Origin: Huintestinicola sp050874005
Lineage (GTDB): Bacteria; Bacillota; Clostridia; Oscillospirales; Ruminococcaceae
Direction: 5' to 3'
Length of the DNA stretch: 64,000 nt
NCBI RefSeq assembly: GCF_050874005.1
Contig: NZ_JBNMJV010000008.1
Span: 1-64,000, forward strand
The notes under the pieces are model-generated. The model was not told the origin of the DNA. It made no database searches and saw nothing but the letters and a program-made list of their open reading frames with translations. Shown here one piece after another: positions 13,721 to 22,673 of the stretch. Numbering within the stretch: position 1 is the first letter of the stretch; the number at the start of each line of letters is the position of its first letter. The position numbers were made by a program, and so were the translations under genes.

Positions 13721-16036
13721 TTGCCCACAAAAAAACCTGTAAAACCGTCGTATCAGCCCACAAAATCTATGCGTGAGAGACTTGCTGTGGTTTCCGTTAT
13801 AACTCTGGCAGGTGCAGGCGTTCTGTTTGTAAACCTGTTCCACACGTCTGTGACCGAGCACGACAAATATGCCGCAATGGCAAACGACAGCCAGTTCAAA
13901 AGCACCACCGTGGAAGCAAACCGTGGCAGCATTTACACCGCCGACGGAAAGATACTTGCCCAGTCCGCCACAGTTTACAATATTATAGTAAACCCTTCTG
14001 CCATCACGGGGCTGAGCGATGAAAAATACTCTGCCGCAGAAAAGGACAAGATGATAAAAGACACCGCTCAGATACTGAGCGAAGTTCTCGGAGTGGATTA
14101 TGACAAGGCGGTAAGCATATTTACCGACGACGCCACCAAAAACAGGCAGTACAGCAAGGTGGCTTCCAAAGTGGAAAAGGACAAGGTCAGCGAACTGAAC
14201 ACCCGTCTGGACGAAACTGACCTTCCCACAAATCTTCTGAGCACAGAAGAGGACACAAAGCGTTATTATCCGCAAGGGGATATGGCTGCCGCAGTTATCG
14301 GCTTCACAAACTATGACGGTGACGGTATTTACGGCGTTGAAGCCTATTACAACGATTACCTTGCAGGCGTTGACGGCAAGATAATCTCCGCAAACGACGC
14401 CCAGGGCAACGAAATGCCCTACAAGAACGACAAGATATATTCAGCCAAGGACGGAAACTCCATTTATCTCACCATCGACTCCTCATTGCAGTATATGTGC
14501 GAAAGAGAGCTGGCAAAATGCGTTGAGCAGAACAACGTGGACAACCGTGCCTGCGCTATTATGATGAACGCCAAGACAGGCGAGATACTGGCTATGGCGA
14601 CTTCTCCGGGATTTGACCTTAACGACAGAGGAGAGATATACTCCGCCAAGGACAGAGCCGTTCTTTCCGCATTGCAGGAAGAGGGCGACGAGGAGGCGTA
14701 CAATGAAAAATACGCCGAGCTCCGTGAGAAGCAATGGAAAAACAAGGCTATCACCGAGCTGTACGAGCCGGGATCCGTTTTCAAGGTAGTAACAGGCTCC
14801 TCTGCTCTGGAGGAAAAGGTCATCGACCTTAACTCCACCTTTACCTGCAACGGCGTTATGCAGGTGGCGGACTGGCCCATTCACTGCTGGACAAGAGGCG
14901 CTCACGGCACTCAGGACTTCACCACCGCTATGACAAATTCCTGCAACCCTGCCTTCATTCAGATAGGTCAGCGGCTTGGAATTGAGAAATTCTGTCAGTA
15001 TTTCAGAGCCTACGGCTTTACCGAGCCTACGGGCATAGACCTTCCCGGCGAGTCCGCAGGTCTTTATGTGGCTGAGGAAAATATGGGAATTGTAGAGCTT
15101 GCTTCAAGCTCCTTCGGTCAGTCCAACACCGTTACGCCCATTCAGATGATAACCGCCTATGCTGCGGTAATAAACGGCGGATATCTGCTTCAGCCCTATG
15201 TTGTCAGCAAGATCGTTGACAACAACGGCAATATCATTGAGACAAGAGAAAGAACTGTCCGCAGACAGGTCATCTCCGAGGAGACCTCCGCTCAGATGAG
15301 ACAGGTGCTTGAAAGCGTTGTTAACAACAATGGCGGCTCAAACGCATACATAAAGGGCTACCGTATCGGTGGAAAATCGGGTACATCTCAGAAGCTTCAG
15401 AAAAACAAGGAGCTGGGCGTTGACAACCTTTATGTAGGCTCCTATGTGGGCTTTGCTCCCGCAGACGACCCCGAGATAATTATGCTCTGTATGGTCGACG
15501 AGCCTCAGGGCAGGGACCACAACGGCTCACAGATCTATTACGGCAGCCTTGTTGCCGCTCCCGTTGTCTCTGCGGTATTCAAGGACGCACTTCCTCACCT
15601 GGGATATTACCCCGAATACACCGACGCAGAGCTTGCCGCTCTGGACGTTACCGTTCCAAGCGTTGAGGATCAGACGGTAGAGGCTGCAAAGGCAACTCTC
15701 GAAAACCTTGAGCTTCGCTATTACGTAGTGGGCGAGGGCGATACGGTGGTAGCTCAGGTCCCCTCCCGTTCATCATCAATACCCCGAAACGGCAAGGTCG
15801 TACTTTACACCGAGGAGGATTACGAAACGGAATACACCACCGTTCCCAACGTTCTCGGTTATACGGTCTCGGAAGTGAATGAACTTCTCACATCTGCCAA
15901 TATTAACTTCAAGGCAGGAGACGGCGCCACCGAACACGCAGGCGCTGTGGCATATCAGCAGAATTATCTTGAGGGCACTATAGTCCCTGTGGGCACGGTC
16001 GTAGAAGTATCCTTCCGTGTAAAGAACGAGGGATAA
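13721..16036 (+). CDS. spoVD: Class B penicillin-binding protein with PASTA domains (SpoVD/FtsI type)
   Basis: A transpeptidase that cross-links septal or spore-cortex peptidoglycan. Counting from ATG 13679, a membrane anchor is at about 36-57 and a dimerisation domain follows. The catalytic motifs are Ser366-VFK, Ser421-Cys-Asn, and KSGT at 566-569. Two PASTA domains close the protein (about 655-715 and 717-783). ATG 13679 has no ribosome site; TTG 13721 has AGGAGG at 13707-13712 with 8-nt spacing, so the true product probably starts there (771 aa). PASTA tails are typical of SpoVD-like and Gram-positive PBP2x-like enzymes; only one such gene lies in this cluster, so it may serve as FtsI. 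Confidence 0.92.
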   Translation: MPTKKPVKPSYQPTKSMRERLAVVSVITLAGAGVLFVNLFHTSVTEHDKYAAMANDSQFKSTTVEANRGSIYTADGKILAQSATVYNIIVNPSAITGLSDEKYSAAEKDKMIKDTAQILSEVLGVDYDKAVSIFTDDATKNRQYSKVASKVEKDKVSELNTRLDETDLPTNLLSTEEDTKRYYPQGDMAAAVIGFTNYDGDGIYGVEAYYNDYLAGVDGKIISANDAQGNEMPYKNDKIYSAKDGNSIYLTIDSSLQYMCERELAKCVEQNNVDNRACAIMMNAKTGEILAMATSPGFDLNDRGEIYSAKDRAVLSALQEEGDEEAYNEKYAELREKQWKNKAITELYEPGSVFKVVTGSSALEEKVIDLNSTFTCNGVMQVADWPIHCWTRGAHGTQDFTTAMTNSCNPAFIQIGQRLGIEKFCQYFRAYGFTEPTGIDLPGESAGLYVAEENMGIVELASSSFGQSNTVTPIQMITAYAAVINGGYLLQPYVVSKIVDNNGNIIETRERTVRRQVISEETSAQMRQVLESVVNNNGGSNAYIKGYRIGGKSGTSQKLQKNKELGVDNLYVGSYVGFAPADDPEIIMLCMVDEPQGRDHNGSQIYYGSLVAAPVVSAVFKDALPHLGYYPEYTDAELAALDVTVPSVEDQTVEAAKATLENLELRYYVVGEGDTVVAQVPSRSSSIPRNGKVVLYTEEDYETEYTTVPNVLGYTVSEVNELLTSANINFKAGDGATEHAGAVAYQQNYLEGTIVPVGTVVEVSFRVKNEG

Positions 16037-16063
16037 AAGCCATCGGAAAGAACGGTATTTTTT

Positions 16064-18949
16064 ATGAGTAAGATAACAAAACAGCTTTCAGAGCTTCTTA
16101 AAGGCGCAGGACAAAGCGCAGAATACAAATTCAAGGGAAAAGACTGCCTTATTACCGGCATCACAGATGATACAAGAAAGGTGGGCGAGGGAAATATCTT
16201 CGTCTGCGTAAAGGGCGGCAGCTTTGACGGTCATACGGCGGCGGCGGATATGCTTAACAAGGGTGCGGCGGTCGTTGTATGCGAGAGAGACTTGGGTCTC
16301 GGCGCAAAGCAGATAGTCGTTTCGGACGCAAGGAAATTCTACGGTCTGCTGGTGGCGGAATGGTTTGACCACCCCGAAAAGGAGCTTATCTTAGTGGGTA
16401 TCACAGGCACCAACGGCAAGACCACTATGGCGACTATGATACACCACATCATCACCTGCGCAGGCGGAAAAGCGGGACTTATCGGCACCGCAGGCACTCT
16501 CTGCGGAAAAGAGCCTATAGAAAGGGACGACTCCACTCCCACCACTCCAAAGGTTTTCGAGCTTTATGAGATATTCCGCACAATGGTTGACAGAGGCTGC
16601 AAATACTGCGTTATGGAGGTCTCCTCCTTTGCTCTCGAGCAGAACAGGATAGGTTCTGCGGTATACACCTGCGGAGTTTTCACAAATCTCACCGAGGATC
16701 ATCTCGATTACCATAAAACTATGGAAAACTACTACAACGCCAAGAAAAAGCTTTTCACCGACCATTGTAAAATCGCCTTTATCAACACCGAGGACGATTT
16801 CGGCGCAAGGCTTTACAAGGAAACTCCCTGCACCAAGTATTCCTACGGCATAAAGGGCGGCACATCTGTCTATGCAAGCCATATCAAATACAGCGACGGC
16901 GCAGCCCATTTCTGGTTCTGCATTCCCGGGAAGAGCTTTCCCTTCAACCTTAAAATGATGGGCGCATACAACGTGGCAAACGCTACTGCGGCAATTGCCG
17001 TATGCTCAAAATTAAACGTCCCCATCGGAAAGATAACCGAAGCTGTGAACAGCTTCAACGGCGTAAGGGGAAGATGTGAAAATATCCCCACAGGCAGAGA
17101 TTTCTACATTGTCTGCGACTATGCCCATTCCCCAGACGCACTTGAAAATATGCTCCCCTCCATCAAGGAAAATACCGAGGGAAGGCTTATCTGCCTTTTC
17201 GGCTGCGGCGGCGACCGTGACAGGACAAAGCGTCCTCTTATGGCAAAGGCGGCGGCAAAATATGCGGATTACCTTATCGTCACCTCGGATAATCCACGAA
17301 ACGAGGAGCCTGACGCCATTATTGACGAGATAATCACGGGTCTTGACGGCTCAAACACCCCCTATGAGCGGATAACCGACCGCAGAGCAGCTATATTCCA
17401 CGCTGTGAAAATGGCGAAAAAAGACGACGTTATCGTGCTTGCAGGAAAGGGTCACGAGGATTATCAGATACTCAAAGATAACGTTCACATTCATTTTGAC
17501 GAGCGTGAGATATGCGCCGAGGCTCTGGCAAGCCTTTCAAAAGCAGATACAACGGAAAGCTCCTCTCTTTGCAGCGGTATGAGCATTGACGAGATATGCG
17601 CCGCCTGCGGAGGAAAGAAGTCTCATATCCCTGCCAGCGCAAGATTTATAAATGCAGACTGTATCAGCAGCGATACAAGAACCATAACCCCCGGCAGCAT
17701 TTTCATCGCCTTCAAGGGCGACCGCTTTGACGGTCACAATTTCGTTCACGACGCTGTTGTAAAGGGCGCTGTTGCCGCCATAACCGAATATCCCGTAGGC
17801 GAGGAGCCTTGTATCGTGGTGGAAAACACTCATAGGGCAATACTCGATATAGCGGCTCATTACAGAAGGAAATTCACGCCGAAGCTTGTGGGAATTACAG
17901 GCAGCGTGGGCAAGACCACCACAAAGGAAATGACCGCCCTTGCCCTTTCCTCAAAGTACGAGACCTTAAAGACCGAAGGCAACCACAATAATGAGATAGG
18001 TATGCCCTTTACCCTGTTAAAGCTCTCTCCTGCCCACAAGGCAGCGGTGATCGAAATGGGAATGTCTCATTTTGGTGAGATAGAACGGCTTTCAAAGACC
18101 TGCCGCCCTACAATTGCGGTAATAACCAACATCGGCTGGTCTCACGCAGAGAATTTAGGTTCACAGGAGGGTATCTTAAAGGCAAAGCTTGAGATACTCT
18201 CGGGCGCAGAGCCTTCCGCTCCCCTTATAATAAACGGTGATGACCCCCTGCTTTATCCTCTTACAAAGAAGATAACCGACAGAGAGGTGATCTCCTGCGG
18301 CGCTAAAAACAAGGAATGCACATACACCGCTGAAAATATCGTTTCCGAAACCGACTCTGTCCGCTTTGATATCGTAAAGGACGGGGAAAAGCTGGGCGAG
18401 ATAAAGCTTCCCTGCCCCGGAGTTCATCACGTTATTGATGCGCTTATCGCATTTGCGGCGGCTGTAAAGGCAGGCTGCGACGGCGAAGCTGTGTGCAGAA
18501 AGCTTGAATGCTTCCGCCTTGACGGTCTCAGACAGCACATCGAGCACCGCAAGGGTCAGACCCTTATCATCGACTGCTACAACGCCGCTCCCAACTCGAT
18601 GATGGCGGCTATAGACGTTCTCAGCGACACAATACCTGCTTCGGGAGGAAAAAGAGTTGCAGTTCTGGGCGATATGCTTGAGCTTGGCTCAATGTCCCCC
18701 GAGCTTCACAAAAGGGTGGGCGAATACGCCGCCGAAAAGGGCATAGATATGCTTGTCTGCTACGGCAGCTACGCTGCATATATGGCAAAGAGCGCCGAGG
18801 CTCTGGGAATACCCTGCTGCTGCTCCTCAGACAAGGAGACTATTCTGAATTTCCTTAATTTCAAGCTCAGAGAGGGAGACGTTGTCCTCTTCAAGGCAAG
18901 CAGAGGTATCCATATGGAGGAAATAATCGAGGGGTATTACGGCAAGTGA
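16064..18949 (+). CDS. murE-murF: MurE-MurF fusion (UDP-MurNAc-tripeptide synthetase / tripeptide:D-Ala-D-Ala ligase)
   Basis: One 961-aa frame carries two complete Mur ligases. Residues 1 to about 485 are MurE, with ATP loop GITGTNGKTT (113-121) and the DNPR motif (409-412) that marks meso-diaminopimelate as the added amino acid. A Ser/Thr-rich linker (about 486-496) leads to MurF, with loop GSVGKTT (613-619) and the NHNNEIGMPFTLL block. Together they add meso-DAP and then D-Ala-D-Ala to the nucleotide precursor. No stop or frameshift separates the halves and both have full motifs, so the fusion looks functional. It lies between the PBP and mraY genes, the usual place for separate murE and murF. 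Confidence 0.94.
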   Translation: MSKITKQLSELLKGAGQSAEYKFKGKDCLITGITDDTRKVGEGNIFVCVKGGSFDGHTAAADMLNKGAAVVVCERDLGLGAKQIVVSDARKFYGLLVAEWFDHPEKELILVGITGTNGKTTMATMIHHIITCAGGKAGLIGTAGTLCGKEPIERDDSTPTTPKVFELYEIFRTMVDRGCKYCVMEVSSFALEQNRIGSAVYTCGVFTNLTEDHLDYHKTMENYYNAKKKLFTDHCKIAFINTEDDFGARLYKETPCTKYSYGIKGGTSVYASHIKYSDGAAHFWFCIPGKSFPFNLKMMGAYNVANATAAIAVCSKLNVPIGKITEAVNSFNGVRGRCENIPTGRDFYIVCDYAHSPDALENMLPSIKENTEGRLICLFGCGGDRDRTKRPLMAKAAAKYADYLIVTSDNPRNEEPDAIIDEIITGLDGSNTPYERITDRRAAIFHAVKMAKKDDVIVLAGKGHEDYQILKDNVHIHFDEREICAEALASLSKADTTESSSLCSGMSIDEICAACGGKKSHIPASARFINADCISSDTRTITPGSIFIAFKGDRFDGHNFVHDAVVKGAVAAITEYPVGEEPCIVVENTHRAILDIAAHYRRKFTPKLVGITGSVGKTTTKEMTALALSSKYETLKTEGNHNNEIGMPFTLLKLSPAHKAAVIEMGMSHFGEIERLSKTCRPTIAVITNIGWSHAENLGSQEGILKAKLEILSGAEPSAPLIINGDDPLLYPLTKKITDREVISCGAKNKECTYTAENIVSETDSVRFDIVKDGEKLGEIKLPCPGVHHVIDALIAFAAAVKAGCDGEAVCRKLECFRLDGLRQHIEHRKGQTLIIDCYNAAPNSMMAAIDVLSDTIPASGGKRVAVLGDMLELGSMSPELHKRVGEYAAEKGIDMLVCYGSYAAYMAKSAEALGIPCCCSSDKETILNFLNFKLREGDVVLFKASRGIHMEEIIEGYYGK

Positions 18950-19014
18950 TTTCCCACTTTTCCGACATTTCAAAATGCTATAATATGCATAATAATTATT
19001 AGGAGAAATATAAA

Positions 19015-20031
19015 ATGCCATTCTGGATAAATATACTTGCGGCTGTCATTGCCTTTGCCGCCGCTTCTCTTTCGGGACTTTACCTTATCCCCCTTCTGAA
19101 AAAAATTCATTTCGGTCAGACCATTTACGAAAAAGGCCCTGCCTGGCACAAGAGCAAGAACGGCACTCCCATTATGGGCGGCTTTATGTTCATTTTCGGC
19201 ACTATTCTTGCCTGTGCGGTCTGCTATATCATATGGCGCTTCACAAGCTCGGAGATAGTCCTTTCAAATGATAACTCCGGTCTGCTGAAGCTTATAGCAG
19301 GACTGATATTTGCACTTTTAAACTGCGTTATCGGCTTCATTGACGACTACATCAAGGCGGTAAAGAAGCAGAATTTAGGTCTTAAAGCAAAGCAGAAAAT
19401 GGCAATGCAGTTTGTGGTCACATCGGCGTTCCTTGCAGTTTTATGGCTTCTGGGAGACAAGTCCACGGAAATTATCTTCCCCTTTGTGGGAGCTGTTGAT
19501 TTCGGCATTTTCTATTATCCTATAATGGTATTATACCTTATCTTCCTCACAAATGCCGTTAACCTCACCGACGGCGTGGACGGTCTCTGCGGAACGGTGA
19601 CGGCGGTATTTGCAATATGCTGGCTGGCTATTTATTCATCTATGGGAATGTATGAATATTCCATATTCGCCGCCGCTCTTGCAGGAGGCTGTATGGGATT
19701 TCTGGTATGGAACCTCAATCCCGCAAAGGTATTTATGGGCGACACAGGCTCAATGTTCCTTGGTGGCTGCGTATGCGCTATGGGCTTTATCACCCACCAG
19801 CACCTGCTCCTTGCCCTTATGGCAATAGTTTACATCTGCGAGGCACTTTCCGTAGTTCTTCAGGTAATAAGCTTCAAGACCACAGGCAAGCGCATTTTCA
19901 AAATGTCCCCCATTCACCACCACTTTGAGATGTGCGGCTTCTCCGAATACAAGATAGTTATCACCTTCTCCGCCGTAGGTCTTATCTGCGGAATTTTAGG
20001 AAATGTGCTTTATAATATCTATCTGAAATGA
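19015..20031 (+). CDS. mraY: Phospho-MurNAc-pentapeptide transferase MraY
   Basis: A 338-aa polytopic membrane enzyme with about ten helices. It transfers phospho-MurNAc-pentapeptide to undecaprenyl phosphate to form lipid I. Signature motifs are GPAWHKSKNGTPIMGG, FIDDYIK (Asp pair), NLTDGVDGL, and the HHHFE loop near the C-terminus. The ribosome site is AGGAG about 8 nt upstream. It follows murE-murF by 65 nt. Confidence 0.96.
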   Translation: MPFWINILAAVIAFAAASLSGLYLIPLLKKIHFGQTIYEKGPAWHKSKNGTPIMGGFMFIFGTILACAVCYIIWRFTSSEIVLSNDNSGLLKLIAGLIFALLNCVIGFIDDYIKAVKKQNLGLKAKQKMAMQFVVTSAFLAVLWLLGDKSTEIIFPFVGAVDFGIFYYPIMVLYLIFLTNAVNLTDGVDGLCGTVTAVFAICWLAIYSSMGMYEYSIFAAALAGGCMGFLVWNLNPAKVFMGDTGSMFLGGCVCAMGFITHQHLLLALMAIVYICEALSVVLQVISFKTTGKRIFKMSPIHHHFEMCGFSEYKIVITFSAVGLICGILGNVLYNIYLK

Positions 20032-20066
20032 TCCCACTTTAAATCTACATAGAAAGGAGTACCGAA

Positions 20067-21425
20067 ATGCCCGAAAAAAGCCGAAAGAAAAAGCCCCGTT
20101 CCGAAAAGAAAGCCTTTCTGCCCAATAACAAAACTCTCTTCAAGAGACTTATGCCCAAATCGGAGTATCTCAGCAGGATACGTATCGGGGAAATTGACAT
20201 TCCCTTCCTGATACTCGTACTTGTGCTGCTGGTTTTCGGCGTTATTATGATGTACTCCGCCAGCTATGCCTGGGCGATAAAGGATAATGTTGCCCCCGAT
20301 TATTATTTCAAGCACCAGCTTGTAATGGCAGGAATAGGGCTTGTCATAATGATGTTTATCTCCAGCAGGCTGTTTGATTATCATATTCTCAAAAACCCTT
20401 ATATCAATATCGGATTTTTTATTCTCTGCGTGATACTGATGCTCATAGTGCATATCCCCGGAGTAGGACTTTCCACGGCGGAAGCCAACCGCTGGATAAA
20501 TCTGAAAATTTTCAGCTTCCAGCCCTCGGAGTTTATGAAGCTTGCCCTCATAATGCTTTTTGCCAATATGATGGCTTCAAACCACCGGAGAATGAACAGC
20601 CTGAAATACGGTGTTTTCCCATACCTTCTGATAATGGGCTTTGTGGCTTTCCTTACTATCCTGCAAAGACATCTTTCCGCAACCATTATCATATGTCTTA
20701 TCGCTCTTGCAATGCTCTTTGTGGGCGGTACAAACCTAAAGTATTTCGTGCCTATGTGTATCGCAGGTATGGCAGGTCTGGCGGTATTGGTGCTCATTCT
20801 TTACCAGACAGGAAAATTCGACTATATCAACGAGAGAATTGCCAGCTGGCTCTACACCTTTGAACCGGAAAACAAGCAGATAGCCTGGCAGACAAGAAAC
20901 TCCCTCATCGCCATAGGCTCGGGAAATATCTTCGGACTGGGTCTCGGAAATTCCCGTCAGAAATTCCTCTATCTCCCCGAGTCCAAAAACGACTTCGTTT
21001 TCTCCATCGTATGCGAGGAGCTGGGATTTTTAGGCGCAGCTGTAGTCATAATCCTGTTCCTTATGCTGGTTTTCAGAGGATTTTCCATTGCAGGCAACGC
21101 TCCCGACAAATTCGGTATGCTCCTTGCTTCGGGACTTGTTATCCAGATAGGCTTACAGGCGTTTCTTAATATCGCCGTTGTTACAAATACCATTCCCAAT
21201 ACGGGAATTTCCCTGCCCTTTTTCAGCTACGGCGGCTCCGCACTTATAATGCAGCTTGCACAAATGGGCGTGGTGCTGAACATCTCAAGGCAGTCAATGC
21301 CCTCAAAGGAAAAGCCCGACTCGGACGACGCTGCTGCGGAGCTTGAAAAAAGGCAGATAGCAGAAGCCAAAAAACAGCTTGGCGCAAGCGCAAAGGTTCG
21401 CAGAGTAAACAAGGGCGGGCATTAA
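20067..21425 (+). CDS. ftsW: FtsW/SpoVE-type peptidoglycan polymerase
   Basis: A 452-aa SEDS-family glycosyltransferase that polymerises lipid II and works with the class B PBP encoded upstream. A basic N-terminus (about 1-40) precedes ten membrane helices. The family signatures are ANRWINLKIFSFQPSEFMKLA, the NDFVFSIVCEELGFLG loop, and PNTGISLPFFSYGGSALIMQL. The C-terminal 45 residues form a charged cytoplasmic tail. murD, which often lies between mraY and ftsW, is missing here. Confidence 0.94.
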   Translation: MPEKSRKKKPRSEKKAFLPNNKTLFKRLMPKSEYLSRIRIGEIDIPFLILVLVLLVFGVIMMYSASYAWAIKDNVAPDYYFKHQLVMAGIGLVIMMFISSRLFDYHILKNPYINIGFFILCVILMLIVHIPGVGLSTAEANRWINLKIFSFQPSEFMKLALIMLFANMMASNHRRMNSLKYGVFPYLLIMGFVAFLTILQRHLSATIIICLIALAMLFVGGTNLKYFVPMCIAGMAGLAVLVLILYQTGKFDYINERIASWLYTFEPENKQIAWQTRNSLIAIGSGNIFGLGLGNSRQKFLYLPESKNDFVFSIVCEELGFLGAAVVIILFLMLVFRGFSIAGNAPDKFGMLLASGLVIQIGLQAFLNIAVVTNTIPNTGISLPFFSYGGSALIMQLAQMGVVLNISRQSMPSKEKPDSDDAAAELEKRQIAEAKKQLGASAKVRRVNKGGH

Positions 21426-21457
21426 ACTATCCACAATGAAAGGACTGTATATTTAAA

Positions 21458-22588
21458 GTGAAAGTCTTGCTTGCAGGCGGAGGAACAGCAGGTCATATAA
21501 ATCCTGCCCTCGCCATAATCTCAATAATCAAAGACCGCTGCCCCGATGCAGAATTTCTCTATGCGGGAACTCCCAACGGTATGGAGTCAAAGCTTGTTCC
21601 TATGGAGAACATTCCCTTTGCACCCATCAAGGTAAGCGGATTTCAGAGAAAGATAACTCCCAAAAACATCGCAAGAAACATTAAAGCAGCCGCATATCTC
21701 ACCACCGCAGGCCATACCGCAAAGAAGATAATCAAGGGCTTTGAGCCTGATATCGTTATCGGCACAGGCGGATATGTAAGCGGTCCTATTGTCCTCGAAG
21801 CGGCGAGAATGGGTATCCCCACCGCCATTCACGAGCAGAACGCCTACCCCGGAGTTACCACAAGGATACTCTCCAAAAAGGTGAACAAAGTTATGCTCAC
21901 TATGGAAGAGGCTGCGGAGTATTTCGACAAGGACGTAAAATACGTTAAAACAGGTCTCCCCGTAAGGAAGGGATTTAATAACGCCATCAGCAGAGCCGAA
22001 GCCAAAAAGCAGCTGGGACTTGACGAGAACAGCATATGCATTTTCTCCTGGGGCGGAAGTCTCGGAGCAGGAGCAATAAACGACTCCGCCATTGCCCTTA
22101 TGAAGTGGGAAAAGGAGTCGGGCGCAAAGATAACCCATATCCACAGCTACGGAAAAATGGGTCACGATACCTTTGAGCAGCGTCTTGCCGATATGGGCAT
22201 ATTCCCCGACACAGACCCTGCCCTTATCGTAAAGGAGTACATACACAATATGGACGTATGCACCGCCGCAGCCGATCTTATCATCTGCCGCAGCGGAGCC
22301 TCGGCAATAAGCGAACTTGAAGCAATGGGCAGAGCCTCCATTCTTATCCCCTCCCCCGTTGTTGCGGGAAATCACCAGTATCACAATGCTATGGTGCTTG
22401 GAAAAGCGGGTGCTGCGGTTGTCATCGAGCAGAAGGATCTTACAGACGAGCTTATCATAAATAAGGTAAGCGAGCTTACTTCCGACCCCAAGGCTCTCTG
22501 CGACCTGTCCCGCAAGGCTCACGAACAATGCATTACCGATACACCCGACAGGATATGGAACGTAATTTCCGAGCTTACAAATAAGTAA
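21458..22588 (+). CDS. murG: UDP-GlcNAc:lipid I GlcNAc transferase MurG
   Basis: A 376-aa peripheral GT28 enzyme that converts lipid I to lipid II. The N-terminal glycine loop GGGTAGHINPAL, the second GTGGYVSGP loop, the GGSLGA motif in the C-terminal lobe and the sugar-nucleotide site RSGASAISELEAMG are all present. The start is GTG 21458 with AAAGGA about 13 nt upstream. It follows ftsW by about 30 nt in normal dcw order. Confidence 0.95.
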   Translation: MKVLLAGGGTAGHINPALAIISIIKDRCPDAEFLYAGTPNGMESKLVPMENIPFAPIKVSGFQRKITPKNIARNIKAAAYLTTAGHTAKKIIKGFEPDIVIGTGGYVSGPIVLEAARMGIPTAIHEQNAYPGVTTRILSKKVNKVMLTMEEAAEYFDKDVKYVKTGLPVRKGFNNAISRAEAKKQLGLDENSICIFSWGGSLGAGAINDSAIALMKWEKESGAKITHIHSYGKMGHDTFEQRLADMGIFPDTDPALIVKEYIHNMDVCTAAADLIICRSGASAISELEAMGRASILIPSPVVAGNHQYHNAMVLGKAGAAVVIEQKDLTDELIINKVSELTSDPKALCDLSRKAHEQCITDTPDRIWNVISELTNK

Positions 22589-22673
22589 AACTATCACCAA
22601 CCGAAAATATCCGCATATTATAGCTTTATAGAACCACTTTATCACACTATAAAGCTGTAAAGGAGCGTCGGAT

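Noticed and set aside
16064..18949. MurE-MurF fusion as an assembly or frameshift error
   Set aside because: Both parts have complete motifs, and the linker is in frame with composition like the flanks; no sign of error is visible, though reads were not available.
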